A DNA stretch of 64,000 nucleotides. Source: JANXXV01 sp038230275 (GTDB taxonomy: Bacteria > Acidobacteriota > Terriglobia > Bryobacterales > Bryobacteraceae). Each line of letters begins with the position of its first letter. Within the stretch, counting starts at the first letter, position 1. Position numbers and translations under genes: made by a program. Under the pieces are notes generated by a model. The model searched no databases. It had not been told where the DNA came from and saw nothing but the letters and a program-made list of their open reading frames with translations. Positions 52,635-62,003 of the stretch are shown here, in pieces. The DNA is taken from NCBI GenBank assembly GCA_038230275.1, contig JBBRNO010000012.1, positions 27,004 to 91,003 on the forward strand. Reading direction: 5' to 3'.

Positions 52635-53321
52635 TTAGGCGGTGAAACGATAACCTTTTCCGCGGATGGTGCGGATGTGTTCCGGCAATTGCGGATTCTT
52701 TTCCAGCTTCTGGCGGAGCCAGACTACGTGAACATCAATGGTGCGGGAGGAGACATCGCTGTTGTATTCCCAAACGTTCTGCAAAATTTCCTCGCGCGGC
52801 ACTACCCGCTCGCGGTTATCCACCAGGTATCGCAGAAGCTGTAATTCCTTGGCTGCGAGACTGACGGGCCTGGCGCCGACCGTGACTTCGCCCCGTTCGA
52901 AATCGACGGCTACATCGCCGAACTGGAAGGTCCGGACGGGAATTCGGTTTTCCTTTTGGACACGGCGCAACAGCGCTTCCACCCGCGCTAGAAGTTCGGA
53001 GGGATCAAAGGGCTTGGTGAGATAATCGTCGGCTCCGAGCTTCAGCCCCACCACGCGATCGATCACCTGGGTCTTGGCGGTTAGCATCAGGATGGCGATA
53101 TCCGCGCCTTTCTGCCGCAGCTCCCGGCATACGTCAAAGCCGCTCTTCCTTGGCAGCATTACATCCAAAATGACAAGGTCGAAGGGCTTGGCCATCGCCG
53201 CTGCCAGGCCGGCTTCGCCGTCCGCTGCCGAATCCACTTCGTATCCGGCGCCGGTTAAAAGATCGGTGACGGTGATTACCAGTCCGGGCTCGTCTTCAAT
53301 CAATAGAATGTGCGAATTCAT
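52635..53321 (-). CDS. OmpR/PhoB-family response regulator
   Basis: 228 residues. Receiver domain with acidic pair LLIEDEP, phosphoacceptor Asp in VILDVMLP (about residue 52), LTAK and KPFDPSELLARV. C-terminal winged helix with SLAAKELQLLRYLVDN and SSRTIDVHVVWLRQKLE. Overlaps the kinase gene by 26 bp. Probably activates the Spy-like gene 142 bp downstream. Confidence 0.94.
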   Translation of the reverse strand: MNSHILLIEDEPGLVITVTDLLTGAGYEVDSAADGEAGLAAAMAKPFDLVILDVMLPRKSGFDVCRELRQKGADIAILMLTAKTQVIDRVVGLKLGADDYLTKPFDPSELLARVEALLRRVQKENRIPVRTFQFGDVAVDFERGEVTVGARPVSLAAKELQLLRYLVDNRERVVPREEILQNVWEYNSDVSSRTIDVHVVWLRQKLEKNPQLPEHIRTIRGKGYRFTA

Positions 53322-55023
53322 CCTGCATCTCCGGTGGCGCGGCGGGGATCTGGACGATAAACTCGGTCCCCTTCATCGGTTCGCTCTTGACAGCAATGGA
53401 GCCGCCGTGCGCCTCTACGATCTTCTTCACCAGATAAAGTCCCAACCCGGAGCCGTGTACCTGGTCCTGCACGGCCCGCTGCCCGCGGAAGAAAGGGTCG
53501 AAGATGTGTTGCTGTTCCTCCTCTGGAATTCCAGGGCCGCGATCTGCGATGCGAATCTCCACCGATTGCCCATTTTCGCCGGTTGTCCGGGAAGCGGACA
53601 GGCCGATCCAATTGCTGCCTTCCGTCCCATACTTGAGCGCGTTGTCCACCAGGTTTTGTAAGGCTTGTTGCAGCGCGAGTTCATCGGCCAACACCAGTGG
53701 CAGGTCCGGGGCGATGTGTTTTTCCACCTGGATGGGGACGCCGCCGGAATTGACGTGGTTATAGCGCAGCCCGCCTTGCAGAATGGACTCCATGGAGACT
53801 GGCTCGCGGGAGCGGATTACGTGTCCGGCCATGGCACTGGAAAAACGGAGAACCTGTTCCACCAAGGCGGTTAGCTTCTCACTCTCGGCTTCAATCAGCG
53901 CGCCGTAGCGCTGCACTTGCTCAGGACGGCTGGCTAGGTTGCCGCGAAGGTTGAAGGCAGCGGTGCGAATTACGGTCACCGGCGTACGCAGCTCATGCGA
54001 AACGCCGGCTACAAAATTGATCTGCAGTTGGGCCAACTGCTGGGCACGGCGGGAGAAGCGCACCAGGGACGCAATGGTGGCCAGAATCAGAAGCAGGATG
54101 GCGGCTGAGACGGCGAGATTGCGGCGGCGGGTACGCGCCACCAGAGCTTCAATGGACCCGGCGCTATGCCGCACGCGGAGTTGCCAGCGGCCGCTGTCCG
54201 CTGCCGCTGGTGGACGTGGACGGCCTGCTGCTTCTTCTCTAAAGCCCTTGGGGACGATTTCGAAGAGCGAGACGGAGGCGTCGGCCGGCCGGTCGATGAC
54301 GTTTGATTGACCTGGGATGGAAGAGTAGATCAAGGTGGAGGGATCTTGATTCTCCACGACCTCTGCGTCGTAATCGAGCGTTCCCGCGCGGCCTAAATTC
54401 CGCCTGAGCAACTCCGGCAAGAGAGTGCGGCGCACGTAGTCGAGGTTGAGATCAAGCACCAGCCATTCCTGTTCGCGGCCGGGTCCGCGCCCGGGTTCGC
54501 GTCCGAGCTCAGGGGAACCGAAGCGCGGCAATTCAAACAGGGCGGGGCCGCCCGGCAGAGTTAGACCAGCACCTCCGCGGCCTGCCAATCGCTGCATCAG
54601 ACGCTCGCGCATTGGGGTCCAATCGGCGGGCCATTCGATGGGAGAAAATTGCGCCGTATCCAGATTCAGGTTGAGCAGGCGAAGTCCGGTGGCCTCTGGA
54701 ATGGCGAGAGCGAAATGCTGAAATACGCGTTCGTGGGAATCCTTCCAATGTAGATATTGTGCGGAATAGGCGGGTTCCCGGCCCAGTTTTTCCAGTTGGT
54801 CCGCGGCGGGGAAGAGCGCGTCGGCGGATTTGGAAATCTCTTCGTTGAAGGAACCGCTGAGTGTGGTTAGGCGAGAGTGGAGGTCGGCATGGAGGCGGCC
54901 GCCTTCGGCTTCGGTAATCTCGCCGATCCAGCGGTATTGCAGGAGAGCGAGAACGGCGCAGAGGACGGCAAGCAGCGTGACGGATGCCCACGCGAGCCAC
55001 GGCCGCTGCTGGAAGTTCTCCAT
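53296..55023 (-). CDS. sensor histidine kinase
   Basis: 575 residues. TM1 about 10-28, a large periplasmic domain about 29-300, TM2 about 305-325, then HisKA with GVSHELRTPVTV (about residue 352), N-box LQNLVDNALKYG, G1 DRGPGIPEEE, F-box FDPFFRG and G2 GSGLGLYLVKKI. It senses an envelope signal and phosphorylates the regulator. Preceding bases hold no regulator; first gene of the operon. Confidence 0.94.
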   Translation of the reverse strand: MENFQQRPWLAWASVTLLAVLCAVLALLQYRWIGEITEAEGGRLHADLHSRLTTLSGSFNEEISKSADALFPAADQLEKLGREPAYSAQYLHWKDSHERVFQHFALAIPEATGLRLLNLNLDTAQFSPIEWPADWTPMRERLMQRLAGRGGAGLTLPGGPALFELPRFGSPELGREPGRGPGREQEWLVLDLNLDYVRRTLLPELLRRNLGRAGTLDYDAEVVENQDPSTLIYSSIPGQSNVIDRPADASVSLFEIVPKGFREEAAGRPRPPAAADSGRWQLRVRHSAGSIEALVARTRRRNLAVSAAILLLILATIASLVRFSRRAQQLAQLQINFVAGVSHELRTPVTVIRTAAFNLRGNLASRPEQVQRYGALIEAESEKLTALVEQVLRFSSAMAGHVIRSREPVSMESILQGGLRYNHVNSGGVPIQVEKHIAPDLPLVLADELALQQALQNLVDNALKYGTEGSNWIGLSASRTTGENGQSVEIRIADRGPGIPEEEQQHIFDPFFRGQRAVQDQVHGSGLGLYLVKKIVEAHGGSIAVKSEPMKGTEFIVQIPAAPPEMQDEFAHSID

Positions 55024-55089
55024 AGCTATAGGCTAGACGAGTGGAGAGGTTAAGGTTGTTAAAAAGCGTGGGAGGTTATCGTCCAGACA

Positions 55090-55275
55090 GCTGATGCGAT
55101 TATTCAACCGTTTCCGCCAAGGGCAACTGCACCTCATTAGGGTGGAAGCATTCAGAGTGAACTGGCGGGGCGGTTGGTGGAACAGCTGCCGAAGATTCTT
55201 AGCTGGCTGATCAGCTTCCTTATCGTTTGCAAATTCTGGCTCAAGCATCATCAGGTGCTGTCGCGCGACGGCATG
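55090..55275 (+). pseudogene. TMEM175-like (DUF1211) channel remnant
   Basis: One frame reads ADAIIQP, a TAG at 55138, then GRLVEQLPKILSWLISFLIV and CKFWLKHHQVLS. The second part is close to helix 2 of TMEM175-type proteins (LSYxLSFxxVxxxWxxHH), as in the intact gene at 63577. Without a start and with a stop it is a remnant. The flanking 55024-55089 and 55276-55492 contain nothing else I recognise. Confidence 0.6.
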
Positions 55276-55492
55276 GGGGAGTATCCGGATGTGGTGGGTG
55301 CGGTCGGCGCGTGGATTCATGTCCATTCTTCATCACGCCGACACCGGTGGGACAGCCGCGGGACGGCCTGGGGTAAGCGGTTGGGGGCCGGTAGCGGGAA
55401 CGAAAATCGCCGCTACCCGCAAAATACCCAAAAGAACAAAATTGACGCACCGTTCAGTCGGCGCTAGTCTAAAGAGTGTGGGTTTTGCCGCT

Positions 55493-56053
55493 ATGACTTG
55501 TTATTCCCCATCCCGACATTGTCTGTCCTTCGGTCTGGTTGCGGTCGGTCTAGCCGTGTTTTCCGGCTGGGTCGGAATGCAATGGGCGCCGGCGTACATC
55601 GCGGCGTTCTTGTTTGTAGTCACGGCGGGACTTCTGGTGACGCTGGCGCTGCAGCCTCCCATTGAAATCTACGAACATCACCTTGCGCTGGGTAAACGCA
55701 TCATTCCATGGAGTGACATACTCCGGCTGGACCGCACCTCCTGCATGTCTCCGCTGGTGGTTCATCTGACGCTGACGGGCGACCGGCACGTCACGCTGGT
55801 GTATCCCGGAGGAATCGACGCGGGAAAAAGCCTGTTGCGGCACCTTCGGCGCTGCGCGCGTGAGGCGCTGATCGATGGAATTCCGTACAAACAATTCTGG
55901 GGCGAGTTGCTGCCCCCGGGCGTAGAACGCCGTCAGTTGACGCCTCCCCGGTACCAACTGCTGCGGGCCGATGACGAGGCTGAAGTGGAGCGCTTGTTCC
56001 AGCGGCTGAAAACCGTTGGCCACCTGGACCCCAAAAGTTCCGACGAGAAATAA
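55493..56053 (+). CDS. hypothetical membrane protein with PH-like domain
   Basis: 186 residues from ATG 55493 (GTG 55478 also possible). Two N-terminal helices (about 10-26 and 32-50), then a compact beta domain with EIYEHHLALGKRIIPWSDIL and LDRTSCMSPLVVHLTL, suggestive of a bacterial PH fold. C-terminal helical tail. Read 3 bp before the YdcF gene. Confidence 0.65.
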   Translation: MTCYSPSRHCLSFGLVAVGLAVFSGWVGMQWAPAYIAAFLFVVTAGLLVTLALQPPIEIYEHHLALGKRIIPWSDILRLDRTSCMSPLVVHLTLTGDRHVTLVYPGGIDAGKSLLRHLRRCAREALIDGIPYKQFWGELLPPGVERRQLTPPRYQLLRADDEAEVERLFQRLKTVGHLDPKSSDEK

Positions 56054-56056
56054 TTC

Positions 56057-56659
56057 TTGCTGTCTTCGAAACGGTCAGGCAAAGCACTTGCGTTCCTGGC
56101 TTGTGCCGTTTTACTGGCAGTGGTCACTCATTCGCTTTGGCTGCGCTGGATGGGTGAGTTTCTGGTAAGAACCGACACGTTGGCTAAGGCGGATGCGGTG
56201 CTGGTGCTGGCGGGCGATTGGAATGGCGACCGGATTGAGAAGGGCGCCGAACTGGTGAAGCAAGGGTGGGCCCCGGTAGTGCTGGTGAGTGGCCCCCTGC
56301 CGATCTACGGCGTGAACGAAGCAACGCTCGCCATCGACTATGCCGTTAGGCGCGGGTATCCCCGAGACACTTTTGCGCCGTTGGTATCGAAGTCGTTTTC
56401 CACACGCGATGAGGCTAATTTCGCCGGTCCTGCGCTACGGGAGCGAGGCGTACACCGGGTGTTGATTGTCACCAGCAATTTCCACACCGGCCGGGCCGGC
56501 AGGCTGTTTCGCAGCAGACTGGGCGCAGAATTCGATCTTCGGGTGATTGGCGCGCGTCATCCCAACTTTACTCCCGAGGGTTGGTGGAAGGACCGCGAAG
56601 GCCAGAAGGTGTTTTTCTTCGAGTGGTCGAAGACGATCGCCACGCTATTCGGTCTATAA
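56057..56659 (+). CDS. YdcF family (DUF218) protein
   Basis: 200 residues from a TTG at 56057. One helix (LAFLACAVLLAVVTHSL) then a DUF218 domain: ADAVLVLAGDWNGDRIEKGAEL, VVLVSGP, RDEANFAGPALRERG, VLIVTSNFHTGRAGRLFR. The SNFHTxRA motif with its His/Arg is characteristic. Relatives are involved in peptidoglycan or envelope metabolism (ElyC/SanA type); the reaction is unknown. Located 3 bp upstream of the ABC transporter. Confidence 0.87.
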   Translation: MLSSKRSGKALAFLACAVLLAVVTHSLWLRWMGEFLVRTDTLAKADAVLVLAGDWNGDRIEKGAELVKQGWAPVVLVSGPLPIYGVNEATLAIDYAVRRGYPRDTFAPLVSKSFSTRDEANFAGPALRERGVHRVLIVTSNFHTGRAGRLFRSRLGAEFDLRVIGARHPNFTPEGWWKDREGQKVFFFEWSKTIATLFGL

Positions 56660-56662
56660 GAT

Positions 56663-58402
56663 ATGCGCCGCAGCTTCCAAAAGCTTTCCCCGTATTTGTG
56701 GCGTTACCGCCGCGGCCTTCTGCTGGGGATGGGCGCGCTGATTGTCAAAGACATTGCGGCCGCTATCCAACCGTTGATTCTTGGCGCGGGCATCGATTCG
56801 CTGACGCGCGGCTTTGCGATCTCGAAAGTTTTGTGGCTCTCCGCGCTGCTGGTTGGTCTGTCCGCATTCAAAGGCTTGTTTCAATATTGGATGCGCGTGA
56901 TCCTCATTGGCATGTCGCGCGACATCGAGTACGATCTGCGCAACAGCCTGTTCGAACATCTGGTAACGCTATCGTCAGACTTCTATGCGCGGTATCGTAC
57001 CGGCGACATCATGGCGCGAGCCACCAACGACCTGAGTGCGGTGCGGATGATGCTGGGGCCGGGCCTGATGTATTGGACCGAGACGATGCTGACGTTTCTT
57101 CTGGCCGTGGGCGTGATGGCTTGGGTGGATTGGCCCTTGACGCTGGTGGCTTTGATTCCGGCGCCGGTGGTCAGTCTGGTGGTGGTGCTGTTTGGCCGCA
57201 TGATCCACACGCGGTTTGAAAAGATCCAGGGTATGTTTTCCGATATCAGCAGCCGCGTGCAGGAGAATCTGGCAGGCGTGCGCGTGGTTCGCGCCTACGT
57301 GCAGGAAGACGCCGAGCTGAAGAACTTCGACCGGCTGAATGAAGAATACGTGAGGCGGAACATTAGCCTGGCGCGGGCGTCCGGCATGTTCATGCCGTTG
57401 CTTCAGGCATTGATCGGGATCGCGTTCCTGATTGTGCTGTGGGCCGGAGGCAGCCGCCTGTTGGCGCACAAGCTTTCGCTGGGCAACTTTGTGATGTTCA
57501 ACGTGTACATGGGGATGCTGGTGTGGCCGATGATTGCGCTGGGCTGGGTGGTGAATCTAATGCAGCGCGGCAACGCCTCGCTGGCGCGGATCTACGAAAT
57601 GATGGAGGAGCATCCGTCGATCGCCGCTCCGCCGAACCCAAAGCCGCTGGATGATGTACGCGGCGAGATTGAACTCCGCGGGGTGAGCATGAAATACGCC
57701 GGAACCACGGCGCTGGATCAGGTGTCGCTGCGGATCTCCGCCGGGTCGACGATCGCCATCGTCGGGCATACGGGCAGCGGCAAGAGTACGCTGGTGCACC
57801 TGATTCCGCGCATGATGGACCCCACCGAGGGCACTGTTCTGGTAGATGGAAACGACGTCCGCGATTATGCCCCTGGCGAACTTCGCAGCTACATCGGCTT
57901 TGTGCCACAGGAGACGTTTTTATTCAGCGCGTCGCTGGCGGACAATATCGCCTTTGGCGTGAAGGCTGCTACTAAGGAACAGATTGAGGCGGCCGCGGCG
58001 CTGGCCGGTTTATCGACGGACATCGCGGGTTTCCCGGAAGGTTTCGAAACGATGGTGGGCGAACGCGGAATCACGTTGTCGGGCGGGCAGAAGCAGCGTA
58101 CGGCCATTGCGCGGGCGGTGCTGCGCAATCCACGGATCCTGATTCTGGACGATGCGCTTTCCAGCGTGGACACGATGACGGAAGAGCGGATACTGACCGG
58201 GCTGCAAGAGATGATGCACGGACGGACCACCATCCTGATCTCGCACCGGGTTTCCACGGTGCGCCATGCCGACCGGATCTTTGTGCTGGAACACGGCGCG
58301 GTTGTGGAGCAAGGGAACCATTCCGAGCTGATCGGCAAAGGCGGTTACTACGCCGGGCTGTATCAGAAACAGCTTTTGGAAGAGGAGCTGGAGGCCATTT
58401 AG
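56663..58402 (+). CDS. ABC exporter, fused permease and ATPase
   Basis: 579 residues: six-helix type I exporter domain about 1-310 (with SRDIEYDLRNSLFEHL coupling helix) and an ATPase domain with Walker A VGHTGSGKST (about residue 368), Q-loop VPQETFLF, signature LSGGQKQR (about residue 472), Walker B ILILDDALSSVD and the switch His in ISHRVSTV. MdlB/MsbA-like half transporter forming a dimer. Substrate unknown; YdcF neighbour suggests an envelope precursor or lipid. Confidence 0.94.
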   Translation: MRRSFQKLSPYLWRYRRGLLLGMGALIVKDIAAAIQPLILGAGIDSLTRGFAISKVLWLSALLVGLSAFKGLFQYWMRVILIGMSRDIEYDLRNSLFEHLVTLSSDFYARYRTGDIMARATNDLSAVRMMLGPGLMYWTETMLTFLLAVGVMAWVDWPLTLVALIPAPVVSLVVVLFGRMIHTRFEKIQGMFSDISSRVQENLAGVRVVRAYVQEDAELKNFDRLNEEYVRRNISLARASGMFMPLLQALIGIAFLIVLWAGGSRLLAHKLSLGNFVMFNVYMGMLVWPMIALGWVVNLMQRGNASLARIYEMMEEHPSIAAPPNPKPLDDVRGEIELRGVSMKYAGTTALDQVSLRISAGSTIAIVGHTGSGKSTLVHLIPRMMDPTEGTVLVDGNDVRDYAPGELRSYIGFVPQETFLFSASLADNIAFGVKAATKEQIEAAAALAGLSTDIAGFPEGFETMVGERGITLSGGQKQRTAIARAVLRNPRILILDDALSSVDTMTEERILTGLQEMMHGRTTILISHRVSTVRHADRIFVLEHGAVVEQGNHSELIGKGGYYAGLYQKQLLEEELEAI

Positions 58403-58431
58403 GATATCATCGAAAGCGACAAGGAGTTTCC

Positions 58432-59274
58432 ATGGATATCAGAACAACCCGCCGTCAGCTGATTGGCGGATCGGTCGCCGCGCTGGCCGCAGTTAGAACC
58501 GCACCGGCCGCGACCACTCCGGCAACACATTCGGAAGACCTGAAACTGGGTGTCGCTTCTTACTCCTTCCGAAAGCTTTCACGCGCTGACGCCATTAAAG
58601 GCCTGAAGGCGCTGAAGGTGAAATACGTCAACATCAAGGACTTTCATCTGGCGATGAAATCCACGCCGGAAGAAATCGCCGCCGCGCGGAAAGAATTCGA
58701 AGATGCCGGTATTCAGATTCTGGGCGTGGGCAACGTCTCGTTCACCAAGAACGATGACGCCGAGATGAAGCGAAACTTTGAATACGCCAAGCAACTGGGA
58801 GCGCCGGTAATCGTGATGGCGCCCACCATGGAGACGCTACCTTCCATTGAAAAGCTGGTGAAGGAATATAACATCAAGGCGGCCATCCACAACCACGGAC
58901 CGGAAGACAAACACTTCCCTTCCCCGGAGAGCGTGCTGGCGGCGGTGAAGAACATGGACCCGCGCATGGGGTTGTGCATGGACATCGGGCATTCCGTTCG
59001 AGCCGGCTCCGATATCATTGCGGCAGCCAAAGCAGCGGGGCCGCGGCTGCACGATATGCATGTGAAAGACCTTGCCAAGTTGTCTGACAAGGACAGCCAA
59101 GTAGCGGTTGGCGACGGGGCGATCCCGATTGTGGCGTTATTTAAGCAATTGAAGAAGATGGGGTATCAGGGCGGAGTGATGCTGGAATACGAAGTGGAGG
59201 CCGATAACCCCCTGCCTGGAATGCAGAAGAGCTTCGCTTATATGCGGGGCGTTTTGGACGGGCTTAAGGGGTAA
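58432..59274 (+). CDS. Tat-exported sugar phosphate isomerase/epimerase-like TIM-barrel protein
   Basis: 280 residues. Twin-arginine signal TRRQLIGGSVAALAA; body with LGVASYSFRKLS, LKVKYVNIKDFH, GVGNVSF, IHNHGPEDK, LCMDIGHSVRAG, LHDMHVKD and VMLEYEVEA, the metal-ligand order of the family. AAGGAG 8 bp upstream. Separate from the paralogue at 7917 (about one third of the positions look alike). Confidence 0.87.
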   Translation: MDIRTTRRQLIGGSVAALAAVRTAPAATTPATHSEDLKLGVASYSFRKLSRADAIKGLKALKVKYVNIKDFHLAMKSTPEEIAAARKEFEDAGIQILGVGNVSFTKNDDAEMKRNFEYAKQLGAPVIVMAPTMETLPSIEKLVKEYNIKAAIHNHGPEDKHFPSPESVLAAVKNMDPRMGLCMDIGHSVRAGSDIIAAAKAAGPRLHDMHVKDLAKLSDKDSQVAVGDGAIPIVALFKQLKKMGYQGGVMLEYEVEADNPLPGMQKSFAYMRGVLDGLKG

Positions 59275-59278
59275 ACGC

Positions 59279-59309
59279 AAAAAGGGCGCAGGTTGTGATG
59301 CCTGCGCCC
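59279..59309 (-). terminator. intrinsic terminator after pnp
   Basis: GGGCGCAGG, loop, CCTGCGCCC: a perfect 9-bp stem with an 8-base loop; on the minus strand it is followed by five T at 59283-59279. It lies 15 bp after the pnp stop and can also stop transcription from the plus-strand TIM-barrel gene, whose stop is 5 bp away. Confidence 0.85.
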
Positions 59310-59323
59310 GGTTCGTTGCTTGC

Positions 59324-61438
59324 CTAGCTGACGGGCTGTTCTTCTTTCTTCAACTTCTCGCGCTGTTCCTTGAGGATTGCCTTCCGGCTTAGCTTGATCT
59401 TGTTGCCTTCCAGGGCCAGCACCTTTACCATAATCTGGTCGCCTTCCTTCAATTCGTCGCGCACTTCTTTCACGCGGCTCTCTGAAATTTCGCTGATGTG
59501 CAGCAGGCCGTCCGTGCCGGGGAAGATCTCGACAAACGCACCGAAATCGACCAGCCGGACAACCTTGCCGAGGTAGGTTTTGCCGACTTCGGCCACTGCG
59601 GCGATGTCGGTCACCATCTGAATGGCACGGGCCGCGGATTCGCCGTCGGTGGCATAAATGTTCACCGTTCCGTCGTCGTCCACGTCGATCTTGACGCCGG
59701 TCTGTTCCACGATGCCACGGATCACCTTGCCGCCCGGTCCGATCAGTTCACGAATCTTATCGGTGGGGATGGTGAGAGTGAAGATGCGCGGGGCGTATTG
59801 CGAAAGGGTCTTGCGCGATTCCGGCATCACCGCAACCATCTTTTCCAGAATGAAGAGGCGGGCCTTGCGGGCCTGCTCAAGCGCTTCCTTCATGATGACA
59901 GTAGTGACGTTGGGAATCTTGATGTCCATCTGGAGAGCGGTGATGCCCTCTTTGGTTCCGGCAACCTTGAAGTCCATATCGCCGTAGTGATCTTCAGCGC
60001 CTGCAATGTCGGTCAGAATGGCGTACGCATCGCCTTCCATTACCAGACCCATGGCGATACCGGCCACTGGAGCGGAGATGGGCACACCGGCGTCCATCAA
60101 GGAGAGTGTCGCGCCGCAGACCGAAGCCATGGAACTGGAACCATTCGATTCCAGAATGTCGCTGACTACGCGCAGGGTGTAGGGGAAGGATTTTTCGTCG
60201 GGGATGACGGCGGCCAAAGCACGTTCGGCCAATGCACCGTGACCGATTTCACGGCGTCCGGCGCCACGCATGAAGCCGACTTCGCCCACGCTGAACGGCG
60301 GGAAATTGTAGTGCAGCATGAAGCGCTTGCTGGATTCGGTAGCATCGAGCAGTTCGATGCGCTGCGCATCGTCCTTGGTGCCGAGGGTGGCCGTAACCAA
60401 CGCCTGAGTTTCGCCACGAGTGAAGAGAGCCGAACCGTGGGTACGCGGCAGAATGGCGACTTCGCTGGTGATATCGCGGATTTCATCGAACGCGCGGCCA
60501 TCGGGACGGCGGCGGGCCTTCAACATTTCATCGCGGAAAACCCGCTCTTTCAGAATGTCGAAAACCTTTTTGGCTTCGTCGACCTTTTCCACTTCAAGGC
60601 CTTCGAGGGATTTCTTTTTGAGTTCGGCGATGCGGTGATAGCTGTCGATCTTGGAATGCTTTCCGGTATTCATCGCATCGGCGAGGTCGACACGGTGCGC
60701 GGCTGAGATCTTGGTGAGCAGCTCTTCATTGATCGCGGGCGAGTGGAAGACGCGCTTGGCCTTTCCGCAGAGCTTTACCAATTCCTCAATGCCCGCAATG
60801 ACCTTACGGCAGCAATCGTGGCCAAATTCGATGGCCTTGAGGACCTCTTCCTCGGTGACTCCGCTGGCTCCCGCTTCCACCATCACGATGCCGTGGGCAG
60901 TACCGGAAACAACGATGTTCAGCTTCGAGGCTTTGGTTTCCACGTAGGTGGGGTTGGCGATGAGCTTGCCGTCCACCATGCCGACGCGAACGGCGCCGAG
61001 CACATGATGGAACGGAATTTCGGAGATGGCGAGAGCGGCCGAAGCGCCAACCATGGCCAGGGTGGACGGATCTCGATCCGGGTCAGCGGAGAGAACCATG
61101 CCGATCACTTGCGTTTCGCAGGAGAAGCCGTCGGGGAAAAGAGGGCGGATGGGACGATCAATCATGCGGCTGGTCAGAATTTCTTTTTCCGACGGCCGGC
61201 CTTCGCGCTTGATAAAGCCACCGGGGAACCGGCCGGCCGAGTAAGTGTATTCACGGTAATCGACCGTGAGGGGAAAGAAGCTCGCATTGGGCTTCGGTTC
61301 TTCATTGGCACAAGCGGAGACGAGAACTACGGACTCGCCGGAGCTGACGACGACCGCGCCGTTAGCCTGTTTCGCCATTTTGCCTGTTTCTAAAGTGATC
61401 TTTCGACCGTACAGGTCGATTTCGATGGTGTGAACCAT
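59324..61438 (-). CDS. pnp: polynucleotide phosphorylase
   Basis: 704 residues. Two RNase PH domains (first with DYREYTYSAGRFPGGFIKREG, second with FTRGETQALVTATLG, GRREIGHGALAERA and the catalytic DIAGAEDHYGDMDFK region), then a KH domain IRELIGPGGKVIRGI and an S1 domain GKVVRLVDFGAFVEIFPG with DGLLHISEIS. Degrades RNA phosphorolytically from the 3' end. GGAGGATAT precedes the ATG. Follows rpsO, the classic order. Confidence 0.97.
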   Translation of the reverse strand: MVHTIEIDLYGRKITLETGKMAKQANGAVVVSSGESVVLVSACANEEPKPNASFFPLTVDYREYTYSAGRFPGGFIKREGRPSEKEILTSRMIDRPIRPLFPDGFSCETQVIGMVLSADPDRDPSTLAMVGASAALAISEIPFHHVLGAVRVGMVDGKLIANPTYVETKASKLNIVVSGTAHGIVMVEAGASGVTEEEVLKAIEFGHDCCRKVIAGIEELVKLCGKAKRVFHSPAINEELLTKISAAHRVDLADAMNTGKHSKIDSYHRIAELKKKSLEGLEVEKVDEAKKVFDILKERVFRDEMLKARRRPDGRAFDEIRDITSEVAILPRTHGSALFTRGETQALVTATLGTKDDAQRIELLDATESSKRFMLHYNFPPFSVGEVGFMRGAGRREIGHGALAERALAAVIPDEKSFPYTLRVVSDILESNGSSSMASVCGATLSLMDAGVPISAPVAGIAMGLVMEGDAYAILTDIAGAEDHYGDMDFKVAGTKEGITALQMDIKIPNVTTVIMKEALEQARKARLFILEKMVAVMPESRKTLSQYAPRIFTLTIPTDKIRELIGPGGKVIRGIVEQTGVKIDVDDDGTVNIYATDGESAARAIQMVTDIAAVAEVGKTYLGKVVRLVDFGAFVEIFPGTDGLLHISEISESRVKEVRDELKEGDQIMVKVLALEGNKIKLSRKAILKEQREKLKKEEQPVS

Positions 61439-61457
61439 GTGGGGATATCCTCCAATC

Positions 61458-61476
61458 GCAGCCGGATTGCGGCTGC
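61458..61476 (-). promoter_or_regulatory. stem-loop in the pnp 5' leader
   Basis: GCAGCCG, loop of five, CGGCTGC: a 7-bp perfect stem ending 4 bases before the GGAGGA ribosome site of pnp. In enterobacteria a pnp leader hairpin cleaved by RNase III mediates autoregulation; here a similar role is only inferred from position. Confidence 0.45.
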
Positions 61477-61589
61477 ATCGGATTAAGAGGAGACTGGGAG
61501 TAAATCGTGGAGGATGGGCCGCTCCACCGGGGAGCAGTTGTCAGACAGCGATAGCCGCCTGCACCTTTAAGAGCTCACTCTTGACGTAA

Positions 61590-61859
61590 CTAGCGGCGAA
61601 TGCCCAGGCTTAAAATGAGCGTCTTGTACCGTTCGGGAGTTCTCTCCTTGAGGTACTTCAACAGACGCCTGCGCCGGGCCACCATCATGAGCAGACCTCT
61701 GCGGGAATGGTGATCTTTGCCGTGGGCTTTGAAATGGTCCTGGAGCTGTAGAATACGCTGGCTCAGGATTGCAATCTGCACCTCAGACGAACCGGTATCG
61801 GTCTTGTGAACTTTGTATTTGGAAATTACTTCCGATTTCAGAACAGCCGCCAGTGCCAT
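61590..61859 (-). CDS. rpsO: 30S ribosomal protein S15
   Basis: 89 residues, normal length. TGSSEVQIAILSQRILQLQDH, HHSRRGLLMMVARRRRLLKYL and RYKTLILSLGIRR are diagnostic. Binds 16S rRNA in the platform. 151 bp upstream of pnp; the 144 bp before it (61860-62003) probably carry its promoter. Confidence 0.97.
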   Translation of the reverse strand: MALAAVLKSEVISKYKVHKTDTGSSEVQIAILSQRILQLQDHFKAHGKDHHSRRGLLMMVARRRRLLKYLKERTPERYKTLILSLGIRR

Positions 61860-62003
61860 GCTAGAGTGAAAACCCCTCGTCTTACCTTAATCGTTTTTAA
61901 ATTATGTACTCGCTTAGCATAGCACAGAATGAAAGATGGTGTGGTGTGGGTATGTTTTGGGATTAGTACACGCGCCGGCTCTCCAATGTGAATGTCCGGT
62001 GCA

